This document shows, piece after piece, positions 32,506-46,494 of a DNA stretch of 64,000 bases. This stretch comes from Pyrocephalus nanus (lineage: Eukaryota > Chordata > Aves > Passeriformes > Tyrannidae). The DNA lies in assembly GCA_038380795.1 (NCBI GenBank), contig CM076264.1:870001-934000 (forward strand), given 5' to 3'. Below the pieces are notes generated by a model. It did no database searches. It was not told the DNA's origin and saw nothing but the letters and a program-made list of their open reading frames with translations. Positions within the stretch are counted from its first letter, which is position 1, and every line of letters starts with the position of its first letter. The position numbers were made by a program, and so were the translations under genes.

Positions 32506-34230
32506 TTTATAATATTGCATAACTGAAAGTCTGGATTTAGATCTATTGAATTCACAGGTTTACTGTATTAATTTGCACCATGGAGTTTTCTGGGGTAGCT
32601 TCCAGCCTTTGCTACAGGATTGTGCTGGCATTCCTAATCCTTGAGAGAGCTTGAATTCAGACTGGCACACAGGGTGTTAATGAAAACATTCTTGATTTTT
32701 AAGATTTTGTGTGTGTGTGTGAAAGGGTTTTTGTTTTAGAACGTGGTTAGAGGCTCCTTGGTGTCCTCACAAGAGCAGCCTCTTAACCAGCCCACTGGCT
32801 GATTTAGAGCCTCCAGAATTATTGCTGTCCCCAAAGTGCAGCCAGCATCAGGAAACCGCAAGAATCAGACAGACAATAGGGTTTGTTTGGTAAAAAAGAT
32901 TTTTTTCCTAACCCTGCAAGATGCCATTTGTTGTACATCAGGGATTAATGGGGAGGGAGGAGAATTCCACTGCTTTGAGCCCAGTCCCGAGGGAATGTCC
33001 GAGCATGTCTTTGTTCCTGTGAAGAACTTGTGAACTGCTTTAAGGGAAGGCACACGCAGTTTAGGGACTGGTCAGGGCAGCTCCCCCAAGTGCTGAGGAA
33101 GTTCAGTGCAGCTCAAGTGTGACGTGACTTCCTCTCTTCAGCTTCTGACGTGAATTTTGCTTGTCCTGTGCTCATCCAGCTAGCGTGATCTCTTTCCCAG
33201 TACTGTATATATTTCACAGCCCGCTGTAGGCTGTGTAACCCACAACAGCTTGGAACTCTCCAAAACTTCCAGGATATCCTGGTGAAATTTTGCATTACGT
33301 GACATGATCTGAATATTTCCCGAGCGTTTTTCTGAAAACACTTTGTTGAGTAAAAGAGCAGTAAGCAGGTATTTCTTCCGTCCTAAGGAAAAGAAAATAA
33401 TTTTCCTAGAAGCAAATGTAGCTTGGAAACTCTTGTCTCATTTTATACAGAATTAAAGAAAAACAGAATCTTAATGAATATAGTTTTATTACCATTCAAA
33501 ACCCTAGAATACTAAAAAATAATGGTAAAACACTGAAAACAAACCTTGCAGAGTTGTAGAGGAAAAGTAATTGGCAGGACGTTCTCTCTGCCTATAAAAA
33601 CCTTGAAAATTTAAGGGTACCAATAAAATCTTTAGAAAATGAAAAGGAAAAAAGAAAAGGTTGGCCCAGGAGTCTGGTGCGGGACCAGCAGCTCTTGGCT
33701 GTGTACAAATTCGTTCAAAGAAACATTTGGAAAAGTTCCTTTTCAGCGTTTTTATTGTGTTTTTCTTCATCGGTTCCGTTGCCAAAATAATTTGATGTGG
33801 GCTGAATACTTGCTGCCTCTTTTCCTCTCTGAGTTCTTTGACGTGAGCATCTCATCTCAAAGAATAGGTGACAGTTCTGTGTCAGGCGGCTGCGGCCCTG
33901 GCTTCGGAGCAGAATGGCAGCAGCGTGCTCTTATCCAGCCGCACTTCAGGAGACCTCTGCATCCTGGGGCCTCAGGAATCTGGTTATGGCTTCGCCATGG
34001 CAGTCAGAGGTGGCTGCTCCCTGATTTGCAGTGGTGATTAGTGAGGCTGGCGGGAGAGATCCTGACTTAGAGACGTCCCAGGAGCCACAGATTGTAGTAA
34101 AACTGCTGATATGTCAGTGGTTCAAGCGGTTGGTGATTCATATGGCACCAAACCCAGGAATAATTGGGAATTTCTCTTGAGCAAGGGTGTATTTTTTTTT
34201 TTAAGAGTAGAAGAGTTGCATTAGTAGAAC
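32506..34230. other. Intergenic, no gene recognised
   Basis: Spacer with a short (TG)n at about 32708-32720. No supported gene. Confidence 0.55.
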
Positions 34231-34234
34231 AGAT

Positions 34235-34425
34235 AATTGACCATCTGGCCTAATATCCCACTTCTGGATGCTTTAAAGCAAGGTGTTAATCTGCCTTTCC
34301 TCAATATCCTGTTAATTATCCAACACTATAGCCATGGTGGGCTTGGAGCAGAGGGGATTTCTTCCTGATCCCAGCTGGTGAGCAGCTTATCCCTTGATGA
34401 TACGGATTGATAGCCCCAATAATTC
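34235..34425 (-). mobile_element. Ancient amniote CR1/L3-type remnant (probable)
   Basis: The segment holds, in order, 'gaccatctggcctaatatcc', 'ggatgctttaaagcaagg', 'gggatttcttcctgatccca', 'gctggtgagcagcttatccc' and 'ttgatagccc'. This resembles the older CR1-like tails found across reptiles (patterns like ccatctagcccagtatcc and tttcttcctaacccc). It is highly diverged and judged from memory of the family, not from an alignment. Confidence 0.5.
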
Positions 34426-34429
34426 TTAT

Positions 34430-37400
34430 GTAAGCCAGCAGCAGTTTGATATTTATTGCTTCTCATAATGGAAATTGCATTTATGTTTTACAGGCATCAA
34501 CCAGACGAGGTGGAATCTTAAATATTCCAGCAGCTTTTGGAAATTTGCTGTCTAGTTTGTCTCGGTAGCTTCATTCACCCTCTTGTGAGTTTGGTTACAC
34601 CACAGCTGCACTGATCCTCTCATATAATGGTAAGAGCTGCATCTTTTCATCCATAATGAATAAAGTCCTATTATGTCTAATAAGATTGGCCCCAATTCTC
34701 CCCCACACGACAGGCAATGTTCCATCTGTACAAATTTCAGTCACCAATATTCCTCCTCGCTCCAAAAAGTCTCTAATTTTGTGGATAACACGAGCAGTCA
34801 TCAGGAGCACGAGCGTTCCTGTTATTTGCTGGCTCAGTTCAAGGACACACAGAACTTGTGGTGGGGTTTTGCTGCTCTGCAGAGACTCCAGGTGTTCTTC
34901 CACTGGTCTGGAAGAGTCATCGGTGGTTGGGATTAAATATTTTGGATTTCTAAGCTGAGATTTCTTTACAGAAGCCAGCTCTTGATCTCCCCTTCTAATT
35001 TCCTAATGCCCTCACTTCCTCCTGGTGTTTGGATTCCTTCCAGTGTAGTCCGAGCAGCAGCTGTGACCCAACACGTATCTTCATTAAGCTCATTCTGTAA
35101 ATCATTTGTGCTGTGTCCCTGCTTGAATGCTGAAATGATGCTCAGGTCACAATTGTCTGTGCCAGGTTAATAGGCAGTGTGTCTGGATAGGGAGTTTTCC
35201 AGTGCTGGGGTGTGAATGGACAAACAGAACTCGGTCCTGCCTCGTTTGTGCTCTCTTGGCTGAAGCATCTGGGCAGTTCCATCTGTATGTTCTCAGCCAA
35301 AGTCAATGCCTTCCTTATCTCCCAGGGAATGTAGGGTTGGACAAGGCCCTGTGCCTTGCCCTGACTTGTAAGAGAAAAACAGGATCAAAACGTTGTTTGT
35401 GGCATTGGCAGCACCCACTTCAGGCTTGCCTTAGGTCACCAAGATCAAAAGGGAGAACTGTCGGTGACAGACGTATCTCACATGTCATTGCACTTCACAG
35501 GCAGGTTCCAGCTGTCTGAAGGAGATCAAAGATGGAAGAGAGAAGCCTGGCTGCCTCCAGCCTGGAAATTCAACGCAGTCTAGTAGATGTGGCTGTGGTG
35601 TCCGTGAGCCTTTGTGGTAAAGTATTCACCTTTTTTTAAAAACTGATGTAATGGAATGAGAATGTCCATATCAACAGTTATCATGTCTCACCTGCAGGCA
35701 AGAGCTTCTTGGGCTGTCCTCGTAAAGGTCCTTGTCCCTACGCAGGGATCCCTTCAAACTTGTGTCTGTGAAACTTAGATTTATAAACAGTTACAAATGG
35801 CCCTAATTTCAGTTCCTGGCAATGTTGACAAACTCCTGTGGCAGGCATTGGTTGGCTTTCCGATAGAAAACAGATACCGTTTCTCACACCTGGATTTTAT
35901 TTTCTGTAGTTTGCTTTTCACATATTGCAAACCCAGGGAACCTGATCCAATCTGTAGCAGGATGTCCTTCAGGACCCAAGTCCTTGCTGTGTTCTTCTCT
36001 TTCCGTGTTTTCTGGTGCAACCAGTGTTCAGCAGGAACTGTAAATCTGATGTGAATTTGGACTGTGCCTCTCACTCAAAATGGGGCCCAGCCCTGTTTGT
36101 ACCTAGTTTTTCAATCCTCTGCCTTCCCTTCCATCTTTCCAAACAAGATCCACATGGGAGGCCTCTAATTTTCTGCGTCAGACCCAGAGATGGGATCAAA
36201 TGTCAATTGTTTGCCTTTTTCCAGCATGTGTTGCATTCACAGACCATGAAGAAGTCTCAGTCCCAGGGCCATGGGATCCATTGCCAGTTTTGGACTTGAT
36301 GGACCCATTTTCATTTTCACTGCTATTATCAGAGTGAAAAACAATCCTTTTAGATGCCAAACCTGGCCCTCCCTCGGATTGCTACTAGGATTGGCAAACA
36401 TTCCATGAATCTCATGTTCTGACTTAATTCCAGCATTCCCCAGTGCCTCAGTTATTTCTTAGACAAATATGTTCCATTTGAAATGAAACGCTGGCCATGG
36501 TAGTGTGCCTTTGTGTAGCAGATTTCACCCCAAAAGCTCCCAGCTGGGATATTCCTGACAGTATATCTGGGATGGCATCCTCGTGGGCACAGCAGCAATG
36601 ATGTGACTGGTGGTAATTCCCCCTGTGCTGCCCGCTCTCAGCAAGCCCTTCTTTGGGGCAGTTGTTGGGACTGGAAGCCAGCAGCAAAGTGGGACTGCAC
36701 AGTGCTTTGGGAGAGGAAGGAGGAGTCTGCTGGAAAAACAGACGGGAGAGCGCAGAGGTGACCTCTCCCTCCCCTCTCTCTTTGATAAGTGCAAGATGTT
36801 CTTTGGCAATTAAACGTGATGAAAAGCAGTGTTACCTCACCCTGGGTCAGCCATCTTCCCCCTCTTCCATAGGATGTATGGCTGCTTTAAACACTGTTTA
36901 AAATAAAAATCCCTGAGCTTCCTGAACCTCCACAACTCCAGTCAAGTCCACAAGACCAGTCACCTTGAAGTTCAAGGTTTGTTGGGAATATAACCTTTAG
37001 AGGGTGAAGGAATAAGACATTCTGTTAATACTAGGTACTGTGGGGCTGGTCTTCATTTCTTCCTATTGATTTCTCTCAGGGATACAGGACAAGTGGCTCT
37101 TATTTTATAAAGAGTAGTTTCTTTGTCAGCCTTCGGCTGTGAACAAAATGGAAGCTTCTTCCATGCAAATTACCTGTATATTTATTTGTTTCTTGTTATT
37201 TATGTATCTGTTATTTATGTATCTATTTATCCTGAGAGTGACACCAGTCTGAGGTAAAACGTTACAAGGTCTATAGCAAATGATTCCGTTCTTCTCAGAA
37301 TGACTCTCATCACTTAAACACCCCTGCTCTCAGCTGTACCATTTTGCAAGGACTGGCAGGATACAAAGAAAAAGTGCCATTTGCTTTATGTGGAAACTTT

Positions 37401-40400
37401 GCTGCTCTTGGGATCAGCTGGAATGAAGCTGGAAAATGTGATCCTGCTATTTTCCTAGCCCAGGTGGCACCGTGCAGCCAAGCACAGCCAGATTGTGTGG
37501 AGCCTCATACAGGCTGCTGGAGTGGGAGGAAAACTGGGGCAGAGCTGATTCCTGCTCTGTGTGTGTGTCTGTGGCCTGTGCACACACCCCAGTGCTTTTG
37601 CTGGGGGTAAATGATGGAGGTGGGACAGAGCTGGGGAGGACTTGCAAAAGTGCTTTACAGTCACACATCATACCCTTAAGGCAGAAATGGAATTACGTAT
37701 AAATTAACACAAATACTTTGGTTTTCTGCTACATTAGAATTTCAGCATTATTCACCAAACCAGGTAATAATTTGCCATGAAGCCCCAGGGTGACATTTGT
37801 AGACTTTGCATCTTCATGTTCCTTACACAGGACACCGTCCCAGCAAAGGTGGGACTGGCACCTCCCTTCCTGATATCTCAAGTCTCTGGGGGTGTTGTTG
37901 TGCTTGGGAGACATTTCTACACAGAATCCCTTTATTTGTATTTTATTTGGACTGGTTTTTTATCAAAATGATGGCAAACATGCAAGCTGCCTGCAGTCTT
38001 GATTTTCTCTGGCATTCTTCCCATTGGTCCTGGGGAAGCAGGAGCTGGGATGGCAGATCAGATGTGGGAAAAGTATTGTCTACCCCTCAAGAGTGTGTCC
38101 TTAAACCCTCATGGCTTTAGGCTACTTGCAAAGATGTTCTGAAACATCATACAGTACATTTACAATCTTACCCTCCCTGAAAAACGGCTTCCCCTCAGTT
38201 TAGAGCATGTTCCTGTATGGTTTCTCATTTGAGGAAGGTTTTAGCATTCAGAGACATTGATAACCTTTCCTGCACGTGGTCATTGCTGGGGCAAATTTAA
38301 TAGGAAATGGCATCCTTAGGAGAGGTTTTGGTGGGATGTTGTTCAAACCTGGCACGATCTAAGCAATTGTTTGATTTGACAAGGTTTTGGAATTTCTACA
38401 GAGCCTTTTTAAATCCCATTAACAACATCTTGCTTTCATTCCTCATAGACTATAGAGGTCTGTTGAAAAAGTCTCTGGTCCTCTTGTGCATTTCTACTGA
38501 GGATAAAAAGAGTTGATCTGTTACAACTGCTGCACTTAACAGACAATTTACATTGATTTTGGCATTTAAAGGTAACAGAAAGTGATAAAACCCAAATACA
38601 ACAAAAATCCCGGTATTTCGCAGTTTAAGCAACAGATATTCAGATTTTTAGCCTTATTTTTTTTTTTTTTCACATTTTACTACATTGTGCTATTGATGAG
38701 AAGCCTGTTTCAATAGAAAGTTGGTTAAAAATAGGTGTACTAGATGGAGCAGGAATATCTAATGTTGGGTGAGTGAGGGCAGGGTTTGTATCTCATTATA
38801 TTTACGTGTTTTGGTGATGGACAAACTTCAGATGGTGTGGACTGAGGCTGGTTTTGGGCTCTGTTCCCTGCCATTTGGCTGCCTGAGCAGCATGATGTGG
38901 ATTGAAATACCCAGGGGTCTGTCTTAGGCAGAGCAGAACAGTGTTGCCTGGAGATTAAAACATACCCAGGAAACACAAGGTTTTTAGGTGACTTCATAAA
39001 AAAATACACAGAGTAGGTTTTTCAAGTTGTTTTTAAAATGCACTCAGCCCTCTGCATCCTCCCCAGCAGTGACACTGGAACATTCCTTTAGCTATTACAT
39101 GAGGCAGAATCTCCTTTCCAGAGTGCTGGAATGTGCAGTCAGTCCAGACATCTGATGGCTGGAAAAAAAATAGCAGGGGCACTGTGCAAATTTTATTATT
39201 TTTATTAAAATCAAAATGCTCTGGGTTTGTAGCCTCCAAAGCACTTGGACTCCCTGCAACGAGCAGATAATTTGTAATTAAGGAAAGGTATTAATGCAGA
39301 TTCCACTGGAATGAAAACACACAAATGTTTTGATGTAGATTGCAAGAACACTTCACAGCCCATATAAAATTCTTGTGAAATACTGAAGTAAAAACCCTTT
39401 CCCTCGTGCTCTTTGAGCGTGTCAGCCATCGAGAGGTTGATACAATATAAAATAATATGTTAACACAGTGAAACCCAGTTATTAAAAGAGGATTAAAGAT
39501 ACTCTGCTTGAAGACTGAAGTGTTCTGCTTTGGATTTTTTTGGTCACTGGACAATTCCAGGATTTCAGGGTTAATTCCAAATGTCATATTTTGCCACTAC
39601 TCATTGACGGTTGCAAATAGCTACGCTAAAAAAAAAGGAAAAAGAGAACAAAAGAGGTTTCAGATATCCCAGCCCATTCCAGGAAAGTCTGCCAAGTCTC
39701 CAGAAAACTGAACTTAGTAACTGAGGCTATTAAAATCACAACTTTTTATAGAATTTTCATTTTATTACACTTCCATCCTCAGGTATTTAATAGAAAACGT
39801 TGCACATGGGCTGTTGTTCACTTTCCAGGCTTTATCTGTGAGGTCCCTGTTTGTGTGACTGCAGCAATTTCAGTGGGATCCCCCTGTCAAGGAGAGGCAC
39901 TGCATCCCCTTGGGAACATGTCAGCAGCCAGGTGTGGGTGAGCACATCTCCACTTTAGGGTAGCCATGGGCTGTTCCTTGTGGCACAGAATGGGGGGAAG
40001 GCACAGTAAAGCCGAGGGTTGCACCCCGAGTGTGCCACACGCTGTTCCAATAGTGCTGAAACAAAGGGAATGGTTCTGGAAAACGTTACTCCTGCTCTGA
40101 CTGCTGGGGCTGCAATTAATGCTTTCCTTTTGGGGGAGAGGAGTGTGGCACAGGAAAGGAAACTGCCTGCTTAGGTACAGGAAATTGTGCCCATTAGTCA
40201 TTATCTCTGCAAGTTAAAGCAATAGGAATTATTCCATAAGAAATCCCAGAGCAGCAGTGTAAGAATAAAATGATTACCGAGAGGAGGGAGAGGGTGAGTG
40301 ATCAGAGCATTGGACAGACACCTTAATTTCTTGGATTCTGTCCTTCCTCTCAGTACATCAGTTAGTCCAGGAGCTTCCCTTGCCTTTTAAGTGCCTCAGG

Positions 40401-43400
40401 TGAGGCGTGATAGCCTTATGGCTCCGGGCAATCCTGAAAATGTGGGACTTGTTCCCCCTGGAATCATGAAATGGGGATAGGCTCCTCTTTTTTACAGTGG
40501 AAAAGCATGAAATCACAGCCACATTGGCTGGAGTTGTTCCTCATTGAACACTTACACTTCCGTGATGTTTTACTGTTTGCTCCATCCCATTTTTACAGGC
40601 TTCAGCCTTATGGATTTGGCAGTTAACTATTTGAAAGGAGGCAGAAGTGATTTCCCAGGAGTGGACCTTTCTCCCACTAATGCTGGGATGATGTTTGTTT
40701 CATAATGCACGTGGGCATAGTGGGAAATGTAAATGTGTAAAGTTTTACTGTCTGAACTAAAAAGAAAATTAAAATAGCCATATTCTGATGCTTGTCATTC
40801 TTTGCAGTAAAAGCTCACATTTCTGTTCACTTCATTCACCTTGGTCTGTGCCCATTATGTTCGACTTATTTGTGACAAAAGCTTTCCTGAATCCGCTTTG
40901 CTCTACCTTAACTGGAAAATTTGTTTGATTTTGCAGAGGTTCTGCACAGTGAAGTTCTTCTCTGAGCAGCCCCTTTTCTCACGGAAGCTCCAAGGAAGCA
41001 GGTGGGTGTGACAGCATTGCTTTGTTTGAGGCTTGCTCTGATGGAAGGTTCCCTGTCCACGGCAGCTGGGTAAAACTAGGTAATCCTGACAGTCCCACTC
41101 CAGACTCTTCCATGATTCTGGGATTATGTTTAAATATTCCTTTTCCACTGCCCACCACCTTTCCTTTATGCTTTGAAACCCTATTGATGTGTAACAAACT
41201 CCACGCTGGGTGACAGCTCTAATCTGCAGTTCAGGACAATCCTGGGGTGCAAAAAAAACCATGAATGTCCTGGGGCACCACTAAGTAAGTTATTCCAAGG
41301 GCAGCCAGTCAACCGTTTGTCCAGTGGGAATGAAGGGAGGGAGCGGGAAGCTGGGCAGTTTTGATTTAAATGTCAGATTGTTTTGAAGCGCCGTGTGTGC
41401 AGTATGTAGGTCAGGGCTGAAGGGACAGACTGGATCTGCAGAGGTGCTGAGAATGATTAATTTCCCTGGGCAGAATTCCCCGGTTTTTTTTCCCCTGTGT
41501 GCTCAAGTCAAGCTGCACATTCTCATGGACGACGGGCTCAGGTTTCGGACCGTCTGCCCAAAGGGGAAATTTATCCTGGCAGCTGCTGAAAGGGGAACTC
41601 TTGTGGATTGGCACCAGTTTGTGCATTAAAAGAATGATTTTTTTTTTTTTTTTTTTTTTGCTGCGTTTTGGGGAGCTTTTCAAGGATGGTCTGTTTACAT
41701 TGCTGCTGTGTTCTCTGGCCATTTGCAGCAGCGAGAGGTGATACTGGGGTGCTTTCCAGCAGCTGCTGCCAGGCACCATGGAAGGTGTGGATCAGGCTCC
41801 TTTCAGTGCCCTGAATAAGCAGTACCTGCATTCCTGTAGAAATGTGCTAGAGAGGGCCTGGTTCCATGGGGCTGAGCTGACTGTCCACTGGGCCTGAAGT
41901 GTTTTCAGTCATCAGCCCTTTGTTTGCCGCCCAGCCCCATTCTATATTGCCAAACGAGAGGCTAATGGATAGCATTGTTTTAAACACAATAAAATCCAGC
42001 CTCAGGGAATACTTAGGGAAGACTTAAAATCTCACGCTCTTTTATATGAGCACTGGCCCTTCTGTCTTGTGATCCCAAGCAGTCTGCACTTTTTCTCCCC
42101 AAAAAGACATTTAAAAACTCGGCTGACAGGAAGTTTTAAATGACACTAGAACAAAGTCTGGAGAAATGGTTTGATGTTCTAAAATACTTACCTAAATATT
42201 CTAAACTAATGACTTTAATTAGCAATTTAGTGTTTACTTTTTTGGCACTATGGTGTTCCCTTACACAGGAGTAGATTTTTCCAAGGGGTTCTGCGATTGT
42301 TGCACAGTCCATCTTGTCCTGCTTTACACAGATTATAGTGGTCCTGAAATTGTCCAAAGAAACGTGTCTCAAGGGCCTGGTTTTTGCTGGGACTGCTGGG
42401 ATGCCTCACCACAAGCCCTGCCTTCGCTCCCGCTCACTCTTTCTGTTGTCACATTCTCAGGGGCCCCGAGAGAAGAGAAGCAGGTGGAGGGATTATGCGC
42501 AGGATGTGCATTATACCCTGGATGTTCTGTGCTGCAAGGGGGGTTAAAAGATGGCTATTGTAATTAAATAATGGTTTCAGCCATATTTCCTAACACAACT
42601 TGGCACGTTCCTCCAGCGCTTCTCCTGGTACGTGCACATGTAACTTGTGCGTATCCTCGGAGCAGAGCTCCATCAGTGCAGAGGAGGCTTGCAGACAGTG
42701 CTGTTTACTGAATCAAATGTGTTTTCCTGGAATCCCAGTGGATTGATTTCTCCCCTCTGCAGTTTTCTCTGGAAGCTGCCCCACGGTGGAGTTGTGCCTT
42801 CTGGGTCAGAGATGAAAGGAGCTGGCCTGTAACCTCGTGAAACCGAAGCCCTTTTTTTCCGAAGGTACAGTAAAATTTTAGCTGTTGTGTTGAAATGCAG
42901 TTTTGCCTGCTCAGGAAAGCCTATTAATTCATATTTTTGCAGCAGAGAGACTACTCGGATTCTTCGTTGCTGGACACCTTTGGTTGCTTGCTGGATTTTT
43001 GAGGAGTCTAAGTAAAAAATACTCTCTTTTAGTTTTGACCTCTTTTCCATGGATCGTGAAAAAACCATGATCTGGGATTCTGTTTGTGTATAACTGTATA
43101 ATTTCCAAATAATTTCTTCTGACCCAGTATGATCCTTTATATGGGAAAAAACACCTGTTAAAGATACCTAAAGAGGTTTTACATTGAGAACTGTCAGGTT
43201 TTTTCAGACCTACCCTTAAAATGTTGTCACTCTGCTGACAGGTCTTGGGGTCTGACACATTTCCAGTATTTATGGTGGGAAATGGCATCACAGCATTAAG
43301 ATAAATTCTTCCCTCCTGAAGCAGAGCTTGGAAGCAAAGTGACAGGGAAAAATACTGGGAAATGGCTGCGCTTTGCATGTTTTTGTCACCGCTCAAATCA

Positions 43401-46380
43401 CACCCCAATCCAAGTGCTTTCTGATTCTCGAGCAGAAATTTCAAAAGCCTGCAATATGCTTTTAAAATTCCAGATTTCAGCTGAAACTCAAACTATTAAA
43501 CCAGTGTAAAAGAATCTGTGCTGGAGAGATTTCCAGCCAGCTTGAAACACGACCAATACTGGAATTTTTGAAAAATCTGATCTTGCAAAACTGCTCTGTG
43601 TGTTTCCAGGCCATTAAAGTCTGGACAATCTAAGATAAGCAGCTAAACTCCACGGATTTCTTGCAGCTAAATCTGGCTTGCAGGGAGTTACACCACAGAC
43701 AAACCTCCCATCTCAGAGGCTTGTAGAGACAAAAACTCTACAAACCCCAAAGTTGTTTGAAAGCACCTCATCTGATTTGAAATAACTGGCGTTTTTCAAT
43801 TAAGCATTTCCCTTTGTTTTCCCTGTCATTTGGATGGAGGAATTTTGTTGTTCTTACTTGTATTTGTACATAAATTTAACAGCTATAAATTAAGACCTTT
43901 TTTTTTTTTTCTTTTTTTAGAAACCACAAAGCAACTGCTACTTGGTTATTTTCAGAAATACCACAATTTCTGGAACTATATTCAGAAATACAAAACTGGT
44001 TCATTTTTCTGGGATTTGAGTCTCCTCCTACCAAATTAAAAGGGAAAGAATTCTCCCAGAAAGTTTGGGCATATCCATTTTCCAGGCAGATCTGTAATCA
44101 CTTTAATCACCTCAGGCTTCAACTAAAGTTTATCAGGGAGGAAATGACTTTTTCTCAGCAGTGACTGACATTCCCGAAAATGTCCAGGTTTTTTTTATAT
44201 TTAGGAGAAGAGGCTGAAAGGCAACATTGTGATAATCTTTTCTGATCTGCTGTTCCATTAAAAGAGGTAAAAGCAGTCATGGATCTCACAGTGTGGGAGA
44301 TGGGAGTGTTCTGAGAGCAGAATACACTAGGCTGGCTGCTTCCTTATGGAATTGTCAGGAGAAGCAGAAGGAAGGCTCTTTTATTGTGCTAGGTGGTTGG
44401 CTGAGGTGGGTTTTTTTTATTAGTTGGTTGGGTTTTTTATTCATCCAGGTTTTTCCTTCGTCTCCTTCTATTACAACAAGCTGGAGTTCCTGGAAAGGGG
44501 TAGCAGCGTGGAGGCAAAGCTGAGGAAAAACTGCTTTCATTTGTCAACTTTTCCAGTGTCCTTTAGTCTCTCCATACAGAAACTTAAACATTTTACTGTT
44601 ACACTTGCCCATCTTTGGGGGTTTGAATGGGAGCATCCAGCATATCCTCTGAATGAACACCATGAGCTGGAAATGGCCCAGTTTTAGGGAGGTGAGTGCT
44701 TCTGCAGGTGTGCCAGCATTTTTGTCTGCCAGCAGCCATACCAGCAAATCAAACCAATTTAAATCTGACTCTTCTCTTGCTTTGAGCTTGGAAGGCATTC
44801 CCTGAAATGCTTGAAGAGCTGTATCCAGACCAGTCAAGGAGCTTTGGCTCCAAGGCTGTGGATAGTGCTGCTGCTGGGAGAATCTCTGTGAACCCTCAGC
44901 TGGCAGAGCTGGCCCCGCTCTGAGCATCTTGTTTGCTCGAGTCCTTCTGAAGTTCACAGTCACAGGACCAAAATACAACAGCAGTTTATCATGCCCACCT
45001 AAATTAAGGAATGGAGGAATTAGCAGGGCCTAATACTTCTGCTAATTTTGACAACATATATCAGAACTTCAAGAGTTCAATTCCAACTCTAAATTTGATT
45101 AACCATTTTTCTCACTTCTTTCCACAAAGGAATACAGAGCATCCTGATTTCATCTGAACTGGCTTGTTGTAAATTAAATTCTCCTTCTACAGGGAATCCA
45201 CACCCTAAGTTCCCCCGTGTGAAATAAATGTTTCTTAGGAAACAAAGCACTTTTTTTTTAATTCTTGCCCCCAGGGTGGGTAATCAGGTGGTCTTCAGGA
45301 CTGCAGCAAAGGTGTGTGAGCACAGTGGGCTACCTCTGAGGCAAGGCATGTCAGGGTTAGTGTGGAGTGGCACACACAGATTCTGAAATGTACTGGTGAA
45401 GACATGAAATCCTGCAAATAACGAGGTTACTAAGTCCAACAGATATTAAGCATTTATTTTGCATTTTTTGCTTTAAAAGGAGAAAAAAAGTCAGCATGAA
45501 AGCAATGTCATTTTAAAGGATGGACCTTGTAGTCCTCAAAAGAGTAACCACTTTAGTTTAGCCAGAAAAAAGTAAATATTTCCTCCTAAGGACTGGATTC
45601 TTGAGATACTCATCAGTGTGTGCAAGAATATTACATCACTGTCCTCTGGGAATATCCATTTCCATCTTTTTCTGCCCCATTCTGTAAAACACTCTGTGAG
45701 AATGAATCAGTTCCCTGAATGAAATCTCATTTTCTCTGACCTTTTCCACTATATACAGAGAACAGAATTAAGCAGAACAGAGGAAATGAAGTTATACTTT
45801 CATATTTTAGAAATTATTAAGGCTTCTGCGTCTGGGGGTGTTTATTCCCAGTCTGGTGAGTGGTGCTGGATTTTGGAGGGGCTGTGTCCCAGGTTTCCAT
45901 ATGTGTGGCAGTTGGATGGGAGACAGAAAGGGGCTCTATGTTTTGGTACCTTAAATGACAGGCTTGTCCTTGTCCTTGGGAAGCCCAAGGCCTCGATGGC
46001 AGAGGTTCCTGTTGGATCCTGTTGTGTGTTCTTTTGGAGTTGCTCAGCATCCCTGGCCAAAGTTTGGCTTGGAATAACCTCACTGAACTCATTCCCCTGT
46101 TGATCCCAGGGCTGTTAGTGATGCCAAGGGTGTGTTTCCAGTGCTGTTTATCCCTTTTAGTTGGAATCTTCATTTTCCAAAGGAAATCTATCCAGAATCT
46201 GTTGAAAGGAAATGCGATGTGGTCGGGAATGGTCATTCCTTCCTACGGCTTCCAATGCTCTGTTCCCTCTGATGGATTTATCCCTGGTGGAGGACATGGA
46301 GAGCAAGGCTGTGAGGTTTCACCTGCTGCAGGTGGTCAGAAGGAACTGCTGCTGGGTTTGCTTAAAGCCAAGCTTCTTCA
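34430..46380. other. Intergenic, no gene recognised
   Basis: About 12 kb without a recognisable gene. It contains short homopolymer runs and an AT-rich stretch near 37170-37230. The open frame at 42929-43444 (minus, 171 codons) matches no family I know and has no splice or start support. Confidence 0.6.
41638..41659 (+). repeat. Poly(T) run
   Basis: Twenty-two T residues in a row. It could be a slippage tract or the reverse A-tail of an old retrocopy, but no retrocopy is recognisable beside it. Confidence 0.9.
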
Positions 46381-46381
46381 A

Positions 46382-46494
46382 GTCATAGAACCTGAAATGA
46401 TTTGAGTTGGGAGGGTCCTTAAGGCCCCTCTTGTTCCAAGGCCCTGCCCAGGCTGGGGACACACACCTTCCACTAGACCAGGTTGCTCCAAGTC
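46382..46494 (-). mobile_element. CR1 LINE 3'-end fragment
   Basis: The plus strand reads 'gtcatagaacctgaaatgat', 'gttgggagggtccttaaggc' and 'ccttccactagaccaggttg', the reverse complement of a CR1 tail. It is 5'-truncated. Confidence 0.9.

Noticed and set aside
42929..43444. 171-codon minus-strand frame
   Set aside because: No family resemblance and no supporting context.
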